From: an uncultured Veillonella sp.
GTDB lineage: Bacteria; Bacillota; Negativicutes; Veillonellales; Veillonellaceae
Assembly (NCBI RefSeq): GCF_900545795.1
Contig: NZ_URAR01000003.1
Location: 1-64,000, forward strand
DNA length: 64,000 bases
Direction: 5' to 3'
A program made the position numbers and the translations under genes. The notes below the pieces were generated by a model. The model saw nothing but the letters and a program-made list of their open reading frames with translations. It had not been told where the DNA came from and did not search any database. Shown piece after piece: positions 34,751 to 43,705 of this stretch (positions are counted from its first letter, which is position 1; every line of letters begins with the position of its first letter).

Positions 34751-36001
34751 TTATAAAGAGCCCAACTCTTTCATTGTATTATAAATAGTAGTTGCCAATC
34801 CCTTCATTTTTGCTTTAGTAATACTGCAAGCAGCTACGCGAACACCATGGCCAAGTGGCACCACATAGATATGTTGTTTAGCCAAAGCTTCTACAATATC
34901 CATGCTATTTTCAGTAGGAATCGTTAAGAAGAATCCGCCACAATATGGTAAACATGGCAAGCCTACTTGATCTGCTTCTTCCGCAAAAATACGAGCACGC
35001 TCCTGAATGAGCTCACAATATTCATTGCGCTCTGCTTCATAAGCCGCTAATTTAGCTGGATCATTTACAATATTAGCCATAGTGCGCATAGCAGGACGAC
35101 AAATATTAGACCATGTAGCACGAGATGTAATGGAATTTACTTCTTTAAACTCTTTCGCAATTTCTTCTTCAGAACTTACGCCTAACATAGCCCCTACACG
35201 CTGACCATACATTGTAAAGCCTTTAGATAAACTATAGCATACAACTGCTAAAATTTCTTTTGGCAAATGACTAAACTTTTTGAAGAATCGACGAACTGTC
35301 TGCTTTTCACCGGAATAGTCAATATAAGCTACGTCACAAGCAATGATAACTTTATTTTTACCATTTTTAACGAGCTCTTTTACATATTCAATTACCTTGT
35401 CCCAATCTTCATCAGTTAAACTAAAGCCTGTTGGGTTGTTACCAGGTGTATTGAAAATGAGCACTACATTTTCCTGCGATGCGGCAATAGCATCAGTTTC
35501 TTCTTTAAAGCTAGCAAAATTAAATTGTCGCTGTTCATCAAATAGACGATAGGTTTTCAAATAGCGATGATTGTCATTACAAATTTGATTATAAGCGCCC
35601 CAATACCAATCAGCAGTTAATACAGTATCGCCAGGGTCAGTATAATTATGTACTAAATGGTGAATGCCACCAGTGCCACCAGCAGTAGCAACAGCTTCAA
35701 TAAATGCATCAGGTTTAGATTCTCCAAAGCACTCTTTCACTACCGCATCCAAATATTCTGGTAAGCCTGCAATAGGAGCATACGCAACATATTCATTTCT
35801 TGGCAAGTTTAAATACTCTTGCTCCACTGTTTTCAAAAATACAATATCCCCATTTTCATCCATGATGGATCCTAAGGTACCATTGATTACCTTATCTTTA
35901 CCTAATACCTTTGCCTCTTCTTGCGCTCTAGAATTTAAAGCAAAAATACAATCTTTAGATTTTTTTCCACGCGCTTGTGAGGCTGCCATACTCATAGTCA
36001 T
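34751..36001 (-). CDS. Class I/II PLP-dependent aminotransferase
   Basis: A 416-residue fold-type I aminotransferase. NGTLGSIMDENG, the cofactor-binding ATAGGTGGIHH (about 106-116), DWYWGAYNQI with its aromatic ring-stacking residue, NTPGNNPTGF, VIIACDVAYIDY and the PLP Lys in YSLSKGFTMYGQRVG (about 250) are visible. It belongs to the aspartate/aromatic aminotransferase group found in anaerobic Firmicutes; the amino-acid substrate cannot be fixed. It starts seven nt after GGAAGGTG and converges with ynzC. Confidence 0.9.
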   Translation of the reverse strand: MTMSMAASQARGKKSKDCIFALNSRAQEEAKVLGKDKVINGTLGSIMDENGDIVFLKTVEQEYLNLPRNEYVAYAPIAGLPEYLDAVVKECFGESKPDAFIEAVATAGGTGGIHHLVHNYTDPGDTVLTADWYWGAYNQICNDNHRYLKTYRLFDEQRQFNFASFKEETDAIAASQENVVLIFNTPGNNPTGFSLTDEDWDKVIEYVKELVKNGKNKVIIACDVAYIDYSGEKQTVRRFFKKFSHLPKEILAVVCYSLSKGFTMYGQRVGAMLGVSSEEEIAKEFKEVNSITSRATWSNICRPAMRTMANIVNDPAKLAAYEAERNEYCELIQERARIFAEEADQVGLPCLPYCGGFFLTIPTENSMDIVEALAKQHIYVVPLGHGVRVAACSITKAKMKGLATTIYNTMKELGSL

Positions 36002-36151
36002 ATACTACACCTTCCCATCATCATAAGTAATTCACTCTTTTATAATAGCGAAAATAAAGGTCTCTTACAAGAGGAAAAAGTCCAAATGAGCAAGATTTTT
36101 GTATTTTCAAGAAAGAATATTGTATACACTATGGTATTTATAAAAAAGAAA

Positions 36152-36194
36152 AGGAGTATCTCCACAAATCTTGATTTGCGGAGATACTCCTTCA
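36152..36194 (-). terminator. Terminator of the outer-membrane barrel gene
   Basis: Nineteen-bp arms AAGGAGTATCTCC(A/G)CAAAT, one mismatch, followed on the minus strand by TTTTCTTTTTTA. It is a very strong terminator about 40 nt after the stop codon, fitting a highly expressed gene. Confidence 0.9.
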
Positions 36195-36233
36195 TTATTT
36201 CATTACAATTTGACTACTTATACTAATTTAAAA

Positions 36234-36812
36234 TTAGAAGTTATAGCCTAAACCAGCATGGAAACCTTTAACTGTGCTATCGTTGCCATTGATATCGTAT
36301 TTATCGTATTGATAGTATACGTTAAGATCCCATTCATGATTTAATGCATAAGTAGCACCGATTTGGTAAGTGTTTTTAATGTCATTACCAAAACCTACTT
36401 TTGCATAACCATTTAAACGATCAGTGAATGGCATGTAACCAATTACACCAGCTTGGATACCAGTTTCATGTTCGCCATCTACGCGTACATAAGTACCGCC
36501 TGCATAAAGGTTGAAGTTAGGGTGAATATTGTACACAGCAGTTAATTCATGATCTTTTAAATCGCTACCATGGTCAAGATTTACACGATTGTAGGAATAT
36601 TGTAAACCCCATTTATCATTTAAACCAGTTTGTAAGGAAGCACCGAAGCCATCAGCATGACCACTTTCGCCAGTTACTTTTTGGTCAAAGGAGTATTCTA
36701 CTGCTACTTTGTTTTGACCTTCTTCGATTTGAGTTACAGGTACGGATGCTGCAAATGCTGCACCAGTTACCATCATAGCTGCTAAGGTAGTTACTAAAAA
36801 TTTGTTCTTCAT
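36234..36812 (-). CDS. Outer-membrane beta-barrel protein
   Basis: A 192-residue protein with a signal peptide (MKNKF start, cleavage after AFA near 21) and a mature part of alternating polar/hydrophobic strands (for instance LQTGLNDKWGLQYSYNRV, ELTAVYNIHPNFNLYAGGTYV, AGVIGYMPFTDRLNGYAKVGF), ending in GLGYNF. The terminal Phe and about eight strands suggest an OmpX/OmpA-like eight-stranded barrel inserted by BamA, which requires an outer membrane. Ligand or role is unknown. AGGGAGG precedes ATG. It lies downstream of ftsZ transcription order-wise reversed: same strand, after ftsZ. Confidence 0.88.
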   Translation of the reverse strand: MKNKFLVTTLAAMMVTGAAFAASVPVTQIEEGQNKVAVEYSFDQKVTGESGHADGFGASLQTGLNDKWGLQYSYNRVNLDHGSDLKDHELTAVYNIHPNFNLYAGGTYVRVDGEHETGIQAGVIGYMPFTDRLNGYAKVGFGNDIKNTYQIGATYALNHEWDLNVYYQYDKYDINGNDSTVKGFHAGLGYNF

Positions 36813-36962
36813 TGTAATTCCTCCCTTTTACTACATTAATTATTGAATACTTATTCTTTATATAGTGTATCAAAAAACAAACAACTTTGAAAGTATATTT
36901 TAATCTATTCTTTAAAATTAAACATCTTTAAAAGTAGTAAGTTTTTATGGTAATGCCTTATA

Positions 36963-37970
36963 TTAGCGTTTTTCTAAAAAGCTAGGAATCTCATTGTTAA
37001 TTCTGCCGAAAGGAGATTTAACTACGCCAGTTTTTGGTTTGTTGCCAAAACCTGTAGCAATTACTGTAATTTGAATGCGATCACCTAAATTTTCATCAAT
37101 TACAGAACCAAAGATAATATTTGCTTCTGGATCAGCTGCTTCAGAAATAATTTCAGCCGCTTCATTGATTTCAAATAAGCTTAAGTCATTGCTACCAGTA
37201 ATATTTAAGAGAATGCCTTTAGCGCATTCAATGGAAGTTTCAAGTAATGGGCTGTTAATTGCCATTTTAGCTGCTTCCACAGCGCGGTTTTCGCCTTCGC
37301 CAATACCAATGCCCATAAGAGCTTCCCCTTGATTGGACATAATGGATTTAACGTCAGCAAAGTCTAAGTTAATAAGACCATTTACAGTGATTAAATCGGA
37401 GATCCCTTTAATACCTTGACGAAGTACATCATCAGCAGTGCGGAATGCATCTTGTAAGCTAGTCTTCTTATCTACAACTTGTAATAATTTATCATTTGGA
37501 ATCACGATAATAGTGTCAACCTTGCTAGTAAGCATATCTACGCCACCTTCAGCTTGACCTTTACGTTTTTTACCTTCGAAAGTAAATGGCTTAGTAACTA
37601 CCCCAACAGTTAATGCACCAAGTTCACGAGCGCATTCTGCTACTACTGGAGCTGCACCAGTACCAGTGCCACCGCCCATACCAGCAGTTACGAATACCAT
37701 ATCAGCGCCTTGTAAGGCTTTCATAATTTCTTCGCGACTTTCTTGAGCAGCTTTTTCCCCTACTTCTGGGTTACCGCCTGCACCAAGGCCTTTAGTTTCT
37801 TTTTCGCCAATTTGAAGTTTTACTTCTGCTTTAGAGCTTTCTAGGGCTTGAGTTTCTGTATTTGCTACTAAAAAGTCCCCCCCTTGTAGACCCATATCAA
37901 TCATGCGATTAACGGCATTACTACCGCCGCCACCTACACCAATAACTTTAATGTTTGCGAAATCTGACAT
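36963..37970 (-). CDS. ftsZ: Cell-division GTPase FtsZ, short linker
   Basis: A 335-residue tubulin-like GTPase that forms the division ring. IKVIGVGGGGSNAVNRM opens the protein, the tubulin signature GGGTGTGAAPV is at about 109-119, and the T7-loop NLDFADVKSIM lies near 212. The C-terminal peptide EIPSFLEKR (327-335), the anchor-binding tail, is intact, but only about 17 residues separate it from the core, whereas most FtsZ linkers run to 40-60 or more. AGGAGGAGG lies before ATG. It is the last gene of the dcw cluster, separated from sbp by 289 nt with no clear feature beyond AT-rich -10-like sequences, and no ftsA precedes it. Confidence 0.97.
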   Translation of the reverse strand: MSDFANIKVIGVGGGGSNAVNRMIDMGLQGGDFLVANTETQALESSKAEVKLQIGEKETKGLGAGGNPEVGEKAAQESREEIMKALQGADMVFVTAGMGGGTGTGAAPVVAECARELGALTVGVVTKPFTFEGKKRKGQAEGGVDMLTSKVDTIIVIPNDKLLQVVDKKTSLQDAFRTADDVLRQGIKGISDLITVNGLINLDFADVKSIMSNQGEALMGIGIGEGENRAVEAAKMAINSPLLETSIECAKGILLNITGSNDLSLFEINEAAEIISEAADPEANIIFGSVIDENLGDRIQITVIATGFGNKPKTGVVKSPFGRINNEIPSFLEKR

Positions 37971-38259
37971 TTACGTTCCTCCTCCTGTTGCCCGTAAGTT
38001 TTCCTATGTATAGTAAATGATTAATATTCAGTATTATTATAACTAGTTTCATTTCATTTTACACTATTTTTTTGAAATTAGCTACTGTTTCTATACAGCC
38101 TATACATTTTGTTTTGTAAAAATCTATAAATTCAGAAAATAGCGATTCCATAATTTTGATTTTAAAATTAATTTATTGTACTACTTTTTCTTGTTCCTTT
38201 AAGCGTATTGTAAAATGCTTACTTCACCTATTAGACAACCTTACTTTATCTACAAAAAA

Positions 38260-38604
38260 TTACTTAGTTCGTCTCGATAAAATCAAGCGGCGAATGGCTG
38301 CCATATTTTGAAATAGGCGAAGGCCAAAGCTAATTAAGGCCACATAGTATAAATCGATGCCTACAATATTACCTAAAAAAACAAGCAAGGCTGCTAATAA
38401 TGAATTAGAAAAGAAACCAGTTAAAAAGATTGATAAATTGAATACTCGCTCTAAGGCAGCTCGAGTACCACCAAATACACTATCTAAAGCAGCGAGTAAA
38501 GCAACTGAAGTATATTTAGCATAAATAGGAGAAATCTCGATAGGCGACATTACCCCTAACACAATCCCTATAATTAATCCACCGGCGATAAATACATAAA
38601 TCAT
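38260..38604 (-). CDS. sbp: Small basic protein Sbp (DUF1290)
   Basis: A 114-residue membrane protein with three to four hydrophobic segments (2-20, 34-50, 58-80, 85-100) and a basic C-terminus RRLILSRRTK. IGIVLG and the YTSVALLAALDSVFGG(T/V)RA segment are the family signature. Sbp lies next to divIB and ftsZ in Firmicutes; its function is not settled. It overlaps the DUF881 gene by 4 nt (ATGA type), indicating coupled translation. Confidence 0.92.
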   Translation of the reverse strand: MIYVFIAGGLIIGIVLGVMSPIEISPIYAKYTSVALLAALDSVFGGTRAALERVFNLSIFLTGFFSNSLLAALLVFLGNIVGIDLYYVALISFGLRLFQNMAAIRRLILSRRTK

Positions 38605-39299
38605 GATTTTTTACCGCCTCCTTCAGCCATGGTCTTCACATGATCTTCTCTAAATGTGCCAGAGAAAGCTGGTACAACAATTTGTTCTTCTCTTTGAATC
38701 TTAAGCTCAATACCCCAATACTTAAGTGTATCTACTACACCACCGCGCATAGTGAGGGAAGCCGATAAGGTTTTAGGGTCGCCAATCGCTTTAATCACAA
38801 AAGGAGGACCAAAAACTTTACCATTAACCATTATAGTCGGTCCTGCACAGCGAACCTCTGAGATGCCCAGTAATCGCTGGTCATTCACAGCGATGGCTTC
38901 AGCACCGCCAGCCCGCAATTCATTGAGTACACGTAAAATATCTTCATCGTGAATTAAATATAAATTAGGATTTTCATTGTCCTTCACAGGCACTTTACTA
39001 TCATTAATTGTAATGACAACGCCAGGTCCGCTTACATCAGTAAGCCCTGCTCGTTGTTTTAGCAAGTTGATATCCTTAACCGCACTGGCTGAGGCACCAC
39101 CTTGTTGAATTTGTTCTAATTGCTCGCGCAGCTCATCACGTTCTTTTTGAGCTGCCGTTAATTCTCGTGCTAAATCTCCTGCACGTTGTAAGTTAACATT
39201 GCTCTGTGCAATCGTTTGCGTCATTCGGTACTGACTGACAAACATAAGGCCCATGAGCATACTTACGGCCGCTATGGCCCAACGACCTTGCTTTAACAT
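38601..39299 (-). CDS. DUF881 family protein, envelope-anchored
   Basis: A 232-residue protein with one N-terminal membrane anchor (about 5-24), a coiled coil (about 38-66, AAQKERDELREQLEQIQQG) and the DUF881 domain (about 75-220: GPGVVITINDS, NELRAGGAEAIAVND and RCAGPTIMVNG). It is a common neighbour of divIB and sbp in Firmicutes; an envelope/division role is inferred from location. It starts 13 nt after ftsQ ends. Confidence 0.9.
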   Translation of the reverse strand: MLKQGRWAIAAVSMLMGLMFVSQYRMTQTIAQSNVNLQRAGDLARELTAAQKERDELREQLEQIQQGGASASAVKDINLLKQRAGLTDVSGPGVVITINDSKVPVKDNENPNLYLIHDEDILRVLNELRAGGAEAIAVNDQRLLGISEVRCAGPTIMVNGKVFGPPFVIKAIGDPKTLSASLTMRGGVVDTLKYWGIELKIQREEQIVVPAFSGTFREDHVKTMAEGGGKKS

Positions 39300-39312
39300 G
39301 ATTCCTCTTCCA

Positions 39313-40224
39313 TCATGGCGTCTTAATGAAAGGCGCCTTAATATTTACATCAACATATTCAGCTGCTACTCCACGAGCCTTAATATCTCGCAGCATATTT
39401 TCAGATAAAGGCCCTTTTTTATCTAAATCCGTCATATCTCCCAAACGGAGAGGCAAACCATCTACCGTATACGCAACTAATTGCTTAGTGTCACCTACAT
39501 TAATTTCTGAAATACTCTTCTGTCCCTCTTCACCTAAGGAGGACAAATAAGTTAAGGCACCTTTAATCGCTTGGCTTTCAATCATATCACCAAGCAATAC
39601 ATTACCTAATTTTACGCCAGAAATAATAGGTGCTGTCGTATCTTCAATGGCTGGTCCAATATTAATAACGCGACCAGTTCGATCTAATGTGGCAAAACCA
39701 AATTGCGTAGCCACAACAGCGGCTGCCTTGCGATCTTTAATTGTCACTTCTAAAGTTAATGGAAATGCATAGGAAACCTTCGCTGTCTCAACGCGCAAAT
39801 CATGTTGCAATCGCTCCTCTAAATGATTGGGATTGATTTGTACTAAATTAATAGGATTGCGAATATTTCCTGCTGCCATTACATCTGCCACAGTTACCTT
39901 TTGACTACCTATCACTTGTATTGTCCCAAATGGTATGGGCAAAATAAGCAATAAAAGCCATAGGGCTAATAAAGAAAGACCAATAATTGTCAAGCGTCTG
40001 CGCCAAGACTTTTTTGGTGGCACCGGTGGCATTGCTCCCGTCGGCCTAGTAGGTCTCGTATCTTGTGGCTCATCACCAACTTCATGAAGAGGCTCTTGGT
40101 CAAAATCATATAAAGGTCGGCGCGTATCGCTACGGCCTCGCTCTAAATCTTCTGCAAAGGACCTCATATGCTTTGGGGCTACAATATGAGAATTTGACGA
40201 ATCACGACCATGCTCTTCACTCAT
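39313..40224 (-). CDS. ftsQ: Cell-division protein FtsQ/DivIB
   Basis: A 303-residue bitopic protein: a long polar cytoplasmic tail (1-78, basic KKSWRRR before the membrane), one membrane segment (79-97) and a POTRA domain (about 101-170, FGTIQVIGSQKVTVADVMAAGNI) followed by the beta domain. It joins FtsL and FtsB at the septum and links the divisome to peptidoglycan synthesis. Position between ddl and DUF881 is the usual one for divIB. Confidence 0.93.
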   Translation of the reverse strand: MSEEHGRDSSNSHIVAPKHMRSFAEDLERGRSDTRRPLYDFDQEPLHEVGDEPQDTRPTRPTGAMPPVPPKKSWRRRLTIIGLSLLALWLLLLILPIPFGTIQVIGSQKVTVADVMAAGNIRNPINLVQINPNHLEERLQHDLRVETAKVSYAFPLTLEVTIKDRKAAAVVATQFGFATLDRTGRVINIGPAIEDTTAPIISGVKLGNVLLGDMIESQAIKGALTYLSSLGEEGQKSISEINVGDTKQLVAYTVDGLPLRLGDMTDLDKKGPLSENMLRDIKARGVAAEYVDVNIKAPFIKTP

Positions 40225-40253
40225 ATCTATTCTCCATAGTAAAATCTATCTGT

Positions 40254-41186
40254 TTAAAATTTGCCAACACCAGCAGAATGTAAAATCTGCTCGCAAAGCT
40301 CAGGGAAGTCAATCCCTACCGCACGGGCTGCTTTAGGCACAAGCGAGGTAGCCGTCATACCTGGAATCGTATTATATTCCAATACAAATGGCTCACCTTC
40401 TGCATTCGTCATTATGTCTACGCGAATCGTACCTGCGCATTGTAGCTCATTATATACTTGCTCCCCAATGGCCTGCATTCTTGCAGTTAAGTCTTCATCA
40501 ATGGGAGCAGGCACAATATAGTCAGTGGCACCAGTAGTGTATTTAGACTCATAGTCATATTCCCCAGAATGAGGGCGGATTTCAATGACTGGCAAAGCTT
40601 TACCATCTAGGACGGACACGGTAAACTCACGACCATCTAGATATTGTTCCACCACTAAAATAGGGTCATATGCCACTGCTTCAGCAACTGCATTAGCCAA
40701 TACTCTAGCATCGCGCACGATTGTTACACCAATACTGGATCCTTGCGTAGCCGGTTTTAACACTACAGGCAAATCAAAATGCTCTTCAATATGCTCCACA
40801 ATATCTTCTTTTGGCGTCTTATTCGCATCATAGGAAATAGAGCGCGCCGTCGGAATCTGTGCACCTAAGAATACAGCTTTACTGATTTTTTTATTCATGC
40901 CTACAGCTTGCGCCATAATGCCAGAGCCAGTATATGGAATACCAGCAATCTCCAGTAAGCCTTGAACAGCACCATCTTCGCCAAATTTACCATGAATGGC
41001 GATAAAAACAACATCGCCCTTAAGGCGTTTAATATCTTCGATTACTGTAGTAGGTTCAAACTCCAAAGCGGTTACTTTATAATCTAAACTCTTCAAAGCC
41101 TCGGCAATAGCTTCACCAGTGCGGCGAGACACTTCGGCTTCCTTTGAAGGGCCGCCCATTAATACAATTATATGTTTCTCTTTCAT
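40254..41186 (-). CDS. ddl: D-alanine--D-alanine ligase
   Basis: A 310-residue ATP-grasp ligase. GGPSKEAEVSRRTG opens the N-domain, VKLKPATQGSSIGV-like PVVLKPATQGSSIGVTIV marks ATP binding, and the Mg site EYNTIPGMTATSLVP is complete. The product D-Ala-D-Ala is joined by MurF to UDP-MurNAc-tripeptide. One nucleotide separates it from murC. Confidence 0.96.
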   Translation of the reverse strand: MKEKHIIVLMGGPSKEAEVSRRTGEAIAEALKSLDYKVTALEFEPTTVIEDIKRLKGDVVFIAIHGKFGEDGAVQGLLEIAGIPYTGSGIMAQAVGMNKKISKAVFLGAQIPTARSISYDANKTPKEDIVEHIEEHFDLPVVLKPATQGSSIGVTIVRDARVLANAVAEAVAYDPILVVEQYLDGREFTVSVLDGKALPVIEIRPHSGEYDYESKYTTGATDYIVPAPIDEDLTARMQAIGEQVYNELQCAGTIRVDIMTNAEGEPFVLEYNTIPGMTATSLVPKAARAVGIDFPELCEQILHSAGVGKF

Positions 41187-41187
41187 C

Positions 41188-42567
41188 TTAAGCCTCGTTC
41201 TTTAATACATCAAGTATTTTAGGACCATACTGATTAATACTACCAGCACCCATAGTCAATACTAAATCATCAGCTTTTAATACAGCAGCTACCCTAGCTG
41301 GCACATCATCGATATTTGGAATATAATGTACCGTTTGCCCTGTAGTAGCTTCCACCATGTTCGGAATGGAATGACCATCAATACCTTCAATAGGTTCTTC
41401 ACCGGCACTGTAAATATTCGTAATAAATAATACATCAGCTTTTGCAAAGGCAGAGCCAAATTCCTTTAATAATAAATTAGTACGCGTATATCGATGTGGT
41501 TGGAATACGCACACTACGCGATGTGACTCCAAGGCTTTAGCAGCACTTAATGTGGCATTGATTTCAGTAGGATGATGAGCGTAGTCATCTACAACCCATA
41601 CGCCTTTTTCATGCCCCTTGGTTTCAAAGCGACGTTTCGCACCAGTAAACTTGCTCAAGGCTGTTAAAATGTAGTCCATTGGAATTCCACATTGACGAGC
41701 TAATACTAAAGCCCCTAAGGAGTTAAGTGCATTATGAGTACCTGGCACACGTAAGCGCACTTCTCCTAGCACCTCGCCGTCCTTAGTAGTGGCTTCATAT
41801 ACAAGGATGCCTTTTTCATAATGTACATTCTTTACTAATACATCATTACCGTCTTCTAAACCATAGGTCACAAATTGACGATCTACTTGACTCATAATAT
41901 GGCGAATATTCTTATTATCACCGCAGACTACTGCTAAGCCATCTTGTGGCATCTTTTCCACAAATTCAGTGAAAGCTTGTAGTAAATTTTCCATAGTTCC
42001 ATAGTGGTCCATATGGTCATTTTCAATATTGGTAATCACAATAAACTGTGGATTAAGCTTCAAGAATGAACCATCGCTTTCATCAGCTTCAGCAATGCTA
42101 TACTCACCTTTTCCCCATGCACTGCTGCCACCTAAATAGTCTACTTCACCACCGATAATAACAGTAGGGTCAAGGCCTGCCTCCACAAAAATTTGTCCTA
42201 ACATAGAGGTCGTGGTTGTTTTTCCATGAGCCCCTGCTACAGCAATGCCCTTTGTTACATCAAGCACAGCTTTAACAATATCGGAGCGATGCAATACAGG
42301 AATCCCCGCTTCCTGTGCTGCCACTAACTCTGGATTATCCTTATGAATCGCTGTTGAACGCACAACGGCGTCAACACCGTTTACATAGTCAGCATTATGA
42401 CCAATATGGATAGTAGCACCCATTTGGCGAAATTTTTCAGTTGTAGCCGACTCTTGAATGTCTGAACCAGACACATCAAAGCCTTGGCTGATTAAAATAT
42501 TGGCAATAGCTCGCATACCTGAGCCAGCAATGCCGATGAGATGTATTTTATGTATGCCTTCTAACAT
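41188..42567 (-). CDS. murC: UDP-N-acetylmuramate--L-alanine ligase
   Basis: A 459-residue Mur ligase. The UDP-binding Rossmann IHLIGIAGSGMRAIA (about 8-22), the ATP loop GAHGKTTTTSMLG (about 112-124), DESDGSFL and the C-terminal HPTEI and FQPHRYTRT identify MurC. It adds L-Ala to UDP-MurNAc. No murB is found between murC and ddl or elsewhere in this cluster. Confidence 0.97.
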   Translation of the reverse strand: MLEGIHKIHLIGIAGSGMRAIANILISQGFDVSGSDIQESATTEKFRQMGATIHIGHNADYVNGVDAVVRSTAIHKDNPELVAAQEAGIPVLHRSDIVKAVLDVTKGIAVAGAHGKTTTTSMLGQIFVEAGLDPTVIIGGEVDYLGGSSAWGKGEYSIAEADESDGSFLKLNPQFIVITNIENDHMDHYGTMENLLQAFTEFVEKMPQDGLAVVCGDNKNIRHIMSQVDRQFVTYGLEDGNDVLVKNVHYEKGILVYEATTKDGEVLGEVRLRVPGTHNALNSLGALVLARQCGIPMDYILTALSKFTGAKRRFETKGHEKGVWVVDDYAHHPTEINATLSAAKALESHRVVCVFQPHRYTRTNLLLKEFGSAFAKADVLFITNIYSAGEEPIEGIDGHSIPNMVEATTGQTVHYIPNIDDVPARVAAVLKADDLVLTMGAGSINQYGPKILDVLKNEA

Positions 42568-42598
42568 GGATAATAACTCCTTACAATATATATTTTAA

Positions 42599-43705
42599 TT
42601 ATTTAGCAATTCCTAATGCTAAGGCTGCAATATGATGTGCTGCCTGTGGCTTCCCTAAAGATTTCGCCGCTTTTGACATGCGCACTAATTCGCCTGGATT
42701 TTGCTTATAGTATTCGATTTCACTGATTAAATCCTTACCACTTAACATTTTGTCTACAATCATACGCGCCGCACCAGCACTAACTAAAGCGCGTGCATTA
42801 TAAGTCTGATGATCTTCTGCTGCATAAGGATATGGAATTAATAAAGATGGAATACCGCGCACAGTAAGCTCTGCTAAACCTACCGCACCAGCTCTAAACA
42901 CAGCTAAGTCTGCTGCAGCTAAAGCCTTGGGCATATCGTGTAAATAAGGCATAATCAAGGACGATTCACTATACGAATCACCAGCCGTCGCCCCCAGTGC
43001 ATTAAGTACAGAATCATATTCATTCGTACCTGTTACATGAATGAGCTTTATGCCCTTTACATCTTTGAAATGCTTATGCACTTCAATCATAGCCGTATTA
43101 ATACTCCGTGCGCCGCGCGAGCCACCAGCAATTAATACGGTGAACTCACCATCTTTAAGATTGAAGAATTCGCGCCCTTCTTCACGAGAGTCAATTAAAA
43201 CTTCTGGACGCACTGGATTTCCAGTGTACTCCACTCGCTTAGCTTTTTTAAAGGCTGCTTTTGCTTCTTCAAAGCCAACCGCTACTACATCAACAAAGCG
43301 ACTTAAAATTTTATTAGTCACCCCTGCAATGGTATTTTGCTCTTGAATCAAAGTCGGCACTTTTCTTAAAGCGGCCGCTAATAAAATAGGACCACATACA
43401 TAACCGCCAGTGCCAATAACAACATCTGGTTTAAAATCAGAAATAATTTTATTGGCCTTGAACAAGGCCCCCATTGTCTTTCCTAAAGTAACTAGCGCGC
43501 GCCATGACAAGTTACGATCCAACCCCTGCACTGGCAAGGTTTTAAAAGGAATTCCTTCCTTTGGCACTAAAGTTGCCTCAAGACCATGCTCCGTGCCAAT
43601 ATATAAAAATTCTGCATCGGTCATAGCTGCTATTTCTTTATAAATAGTGATGGCAGGATATATATGGCCTCCCGTGCCACCACCAGAAATAATGATACGC
43701 TTCAT
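42599..43705 (-). CDS. murG: UDP-GlcNAc--lipid I GlcNAc transferase
   Basis: A 368-residue GT28 glycosyltransferase of the cytoplasmic membrane face that makes lipid II. ISGGGTGGHIYPA (about 5-17) and GTGGYVCGP are its N-domain G-loops, GGSRGARSIN the C-domain loop, and YAAEDHQTYNA the UDP-GlcNAc site. Its start overlaps the murD stop by one nucleotide (TAATG). In many Firmicutes ftsW stands between murD and murG; it is absent here. Confidence 0.97.
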   Translation of the reverse strand: MKRIIISGGGTGGHIYPAITIYKEIAAMTDAEFLYIGTEHGLEATLVPKEGIPFKTLPVQGLDRNLSWRALVTLGKTMGALFKANKIISDFKPDVVIGTGGYVCGPILLAAALRKVPTLIQEQNTIAGVTNKILSRFVDVVAVGFEEAKAAFKKAKRVEYTGNPVRPEVLIDSREEGREFFNLKDGEFTVLIAGGSRGARSINTAMIEVHKHFKDVKGIKLIHVTGTNEYDSVLNALGATAGDSYSESSLIMPYLHDMPKALAAADLAVFRAGAVGLAELTVRGIPSLLIPYPYAAEDHQTYNARALVSAGAARMIVDKMLSGKDLISEIEYYKQNPGELVRMSKAAKSLGKPQAAHHIAALALGIAK

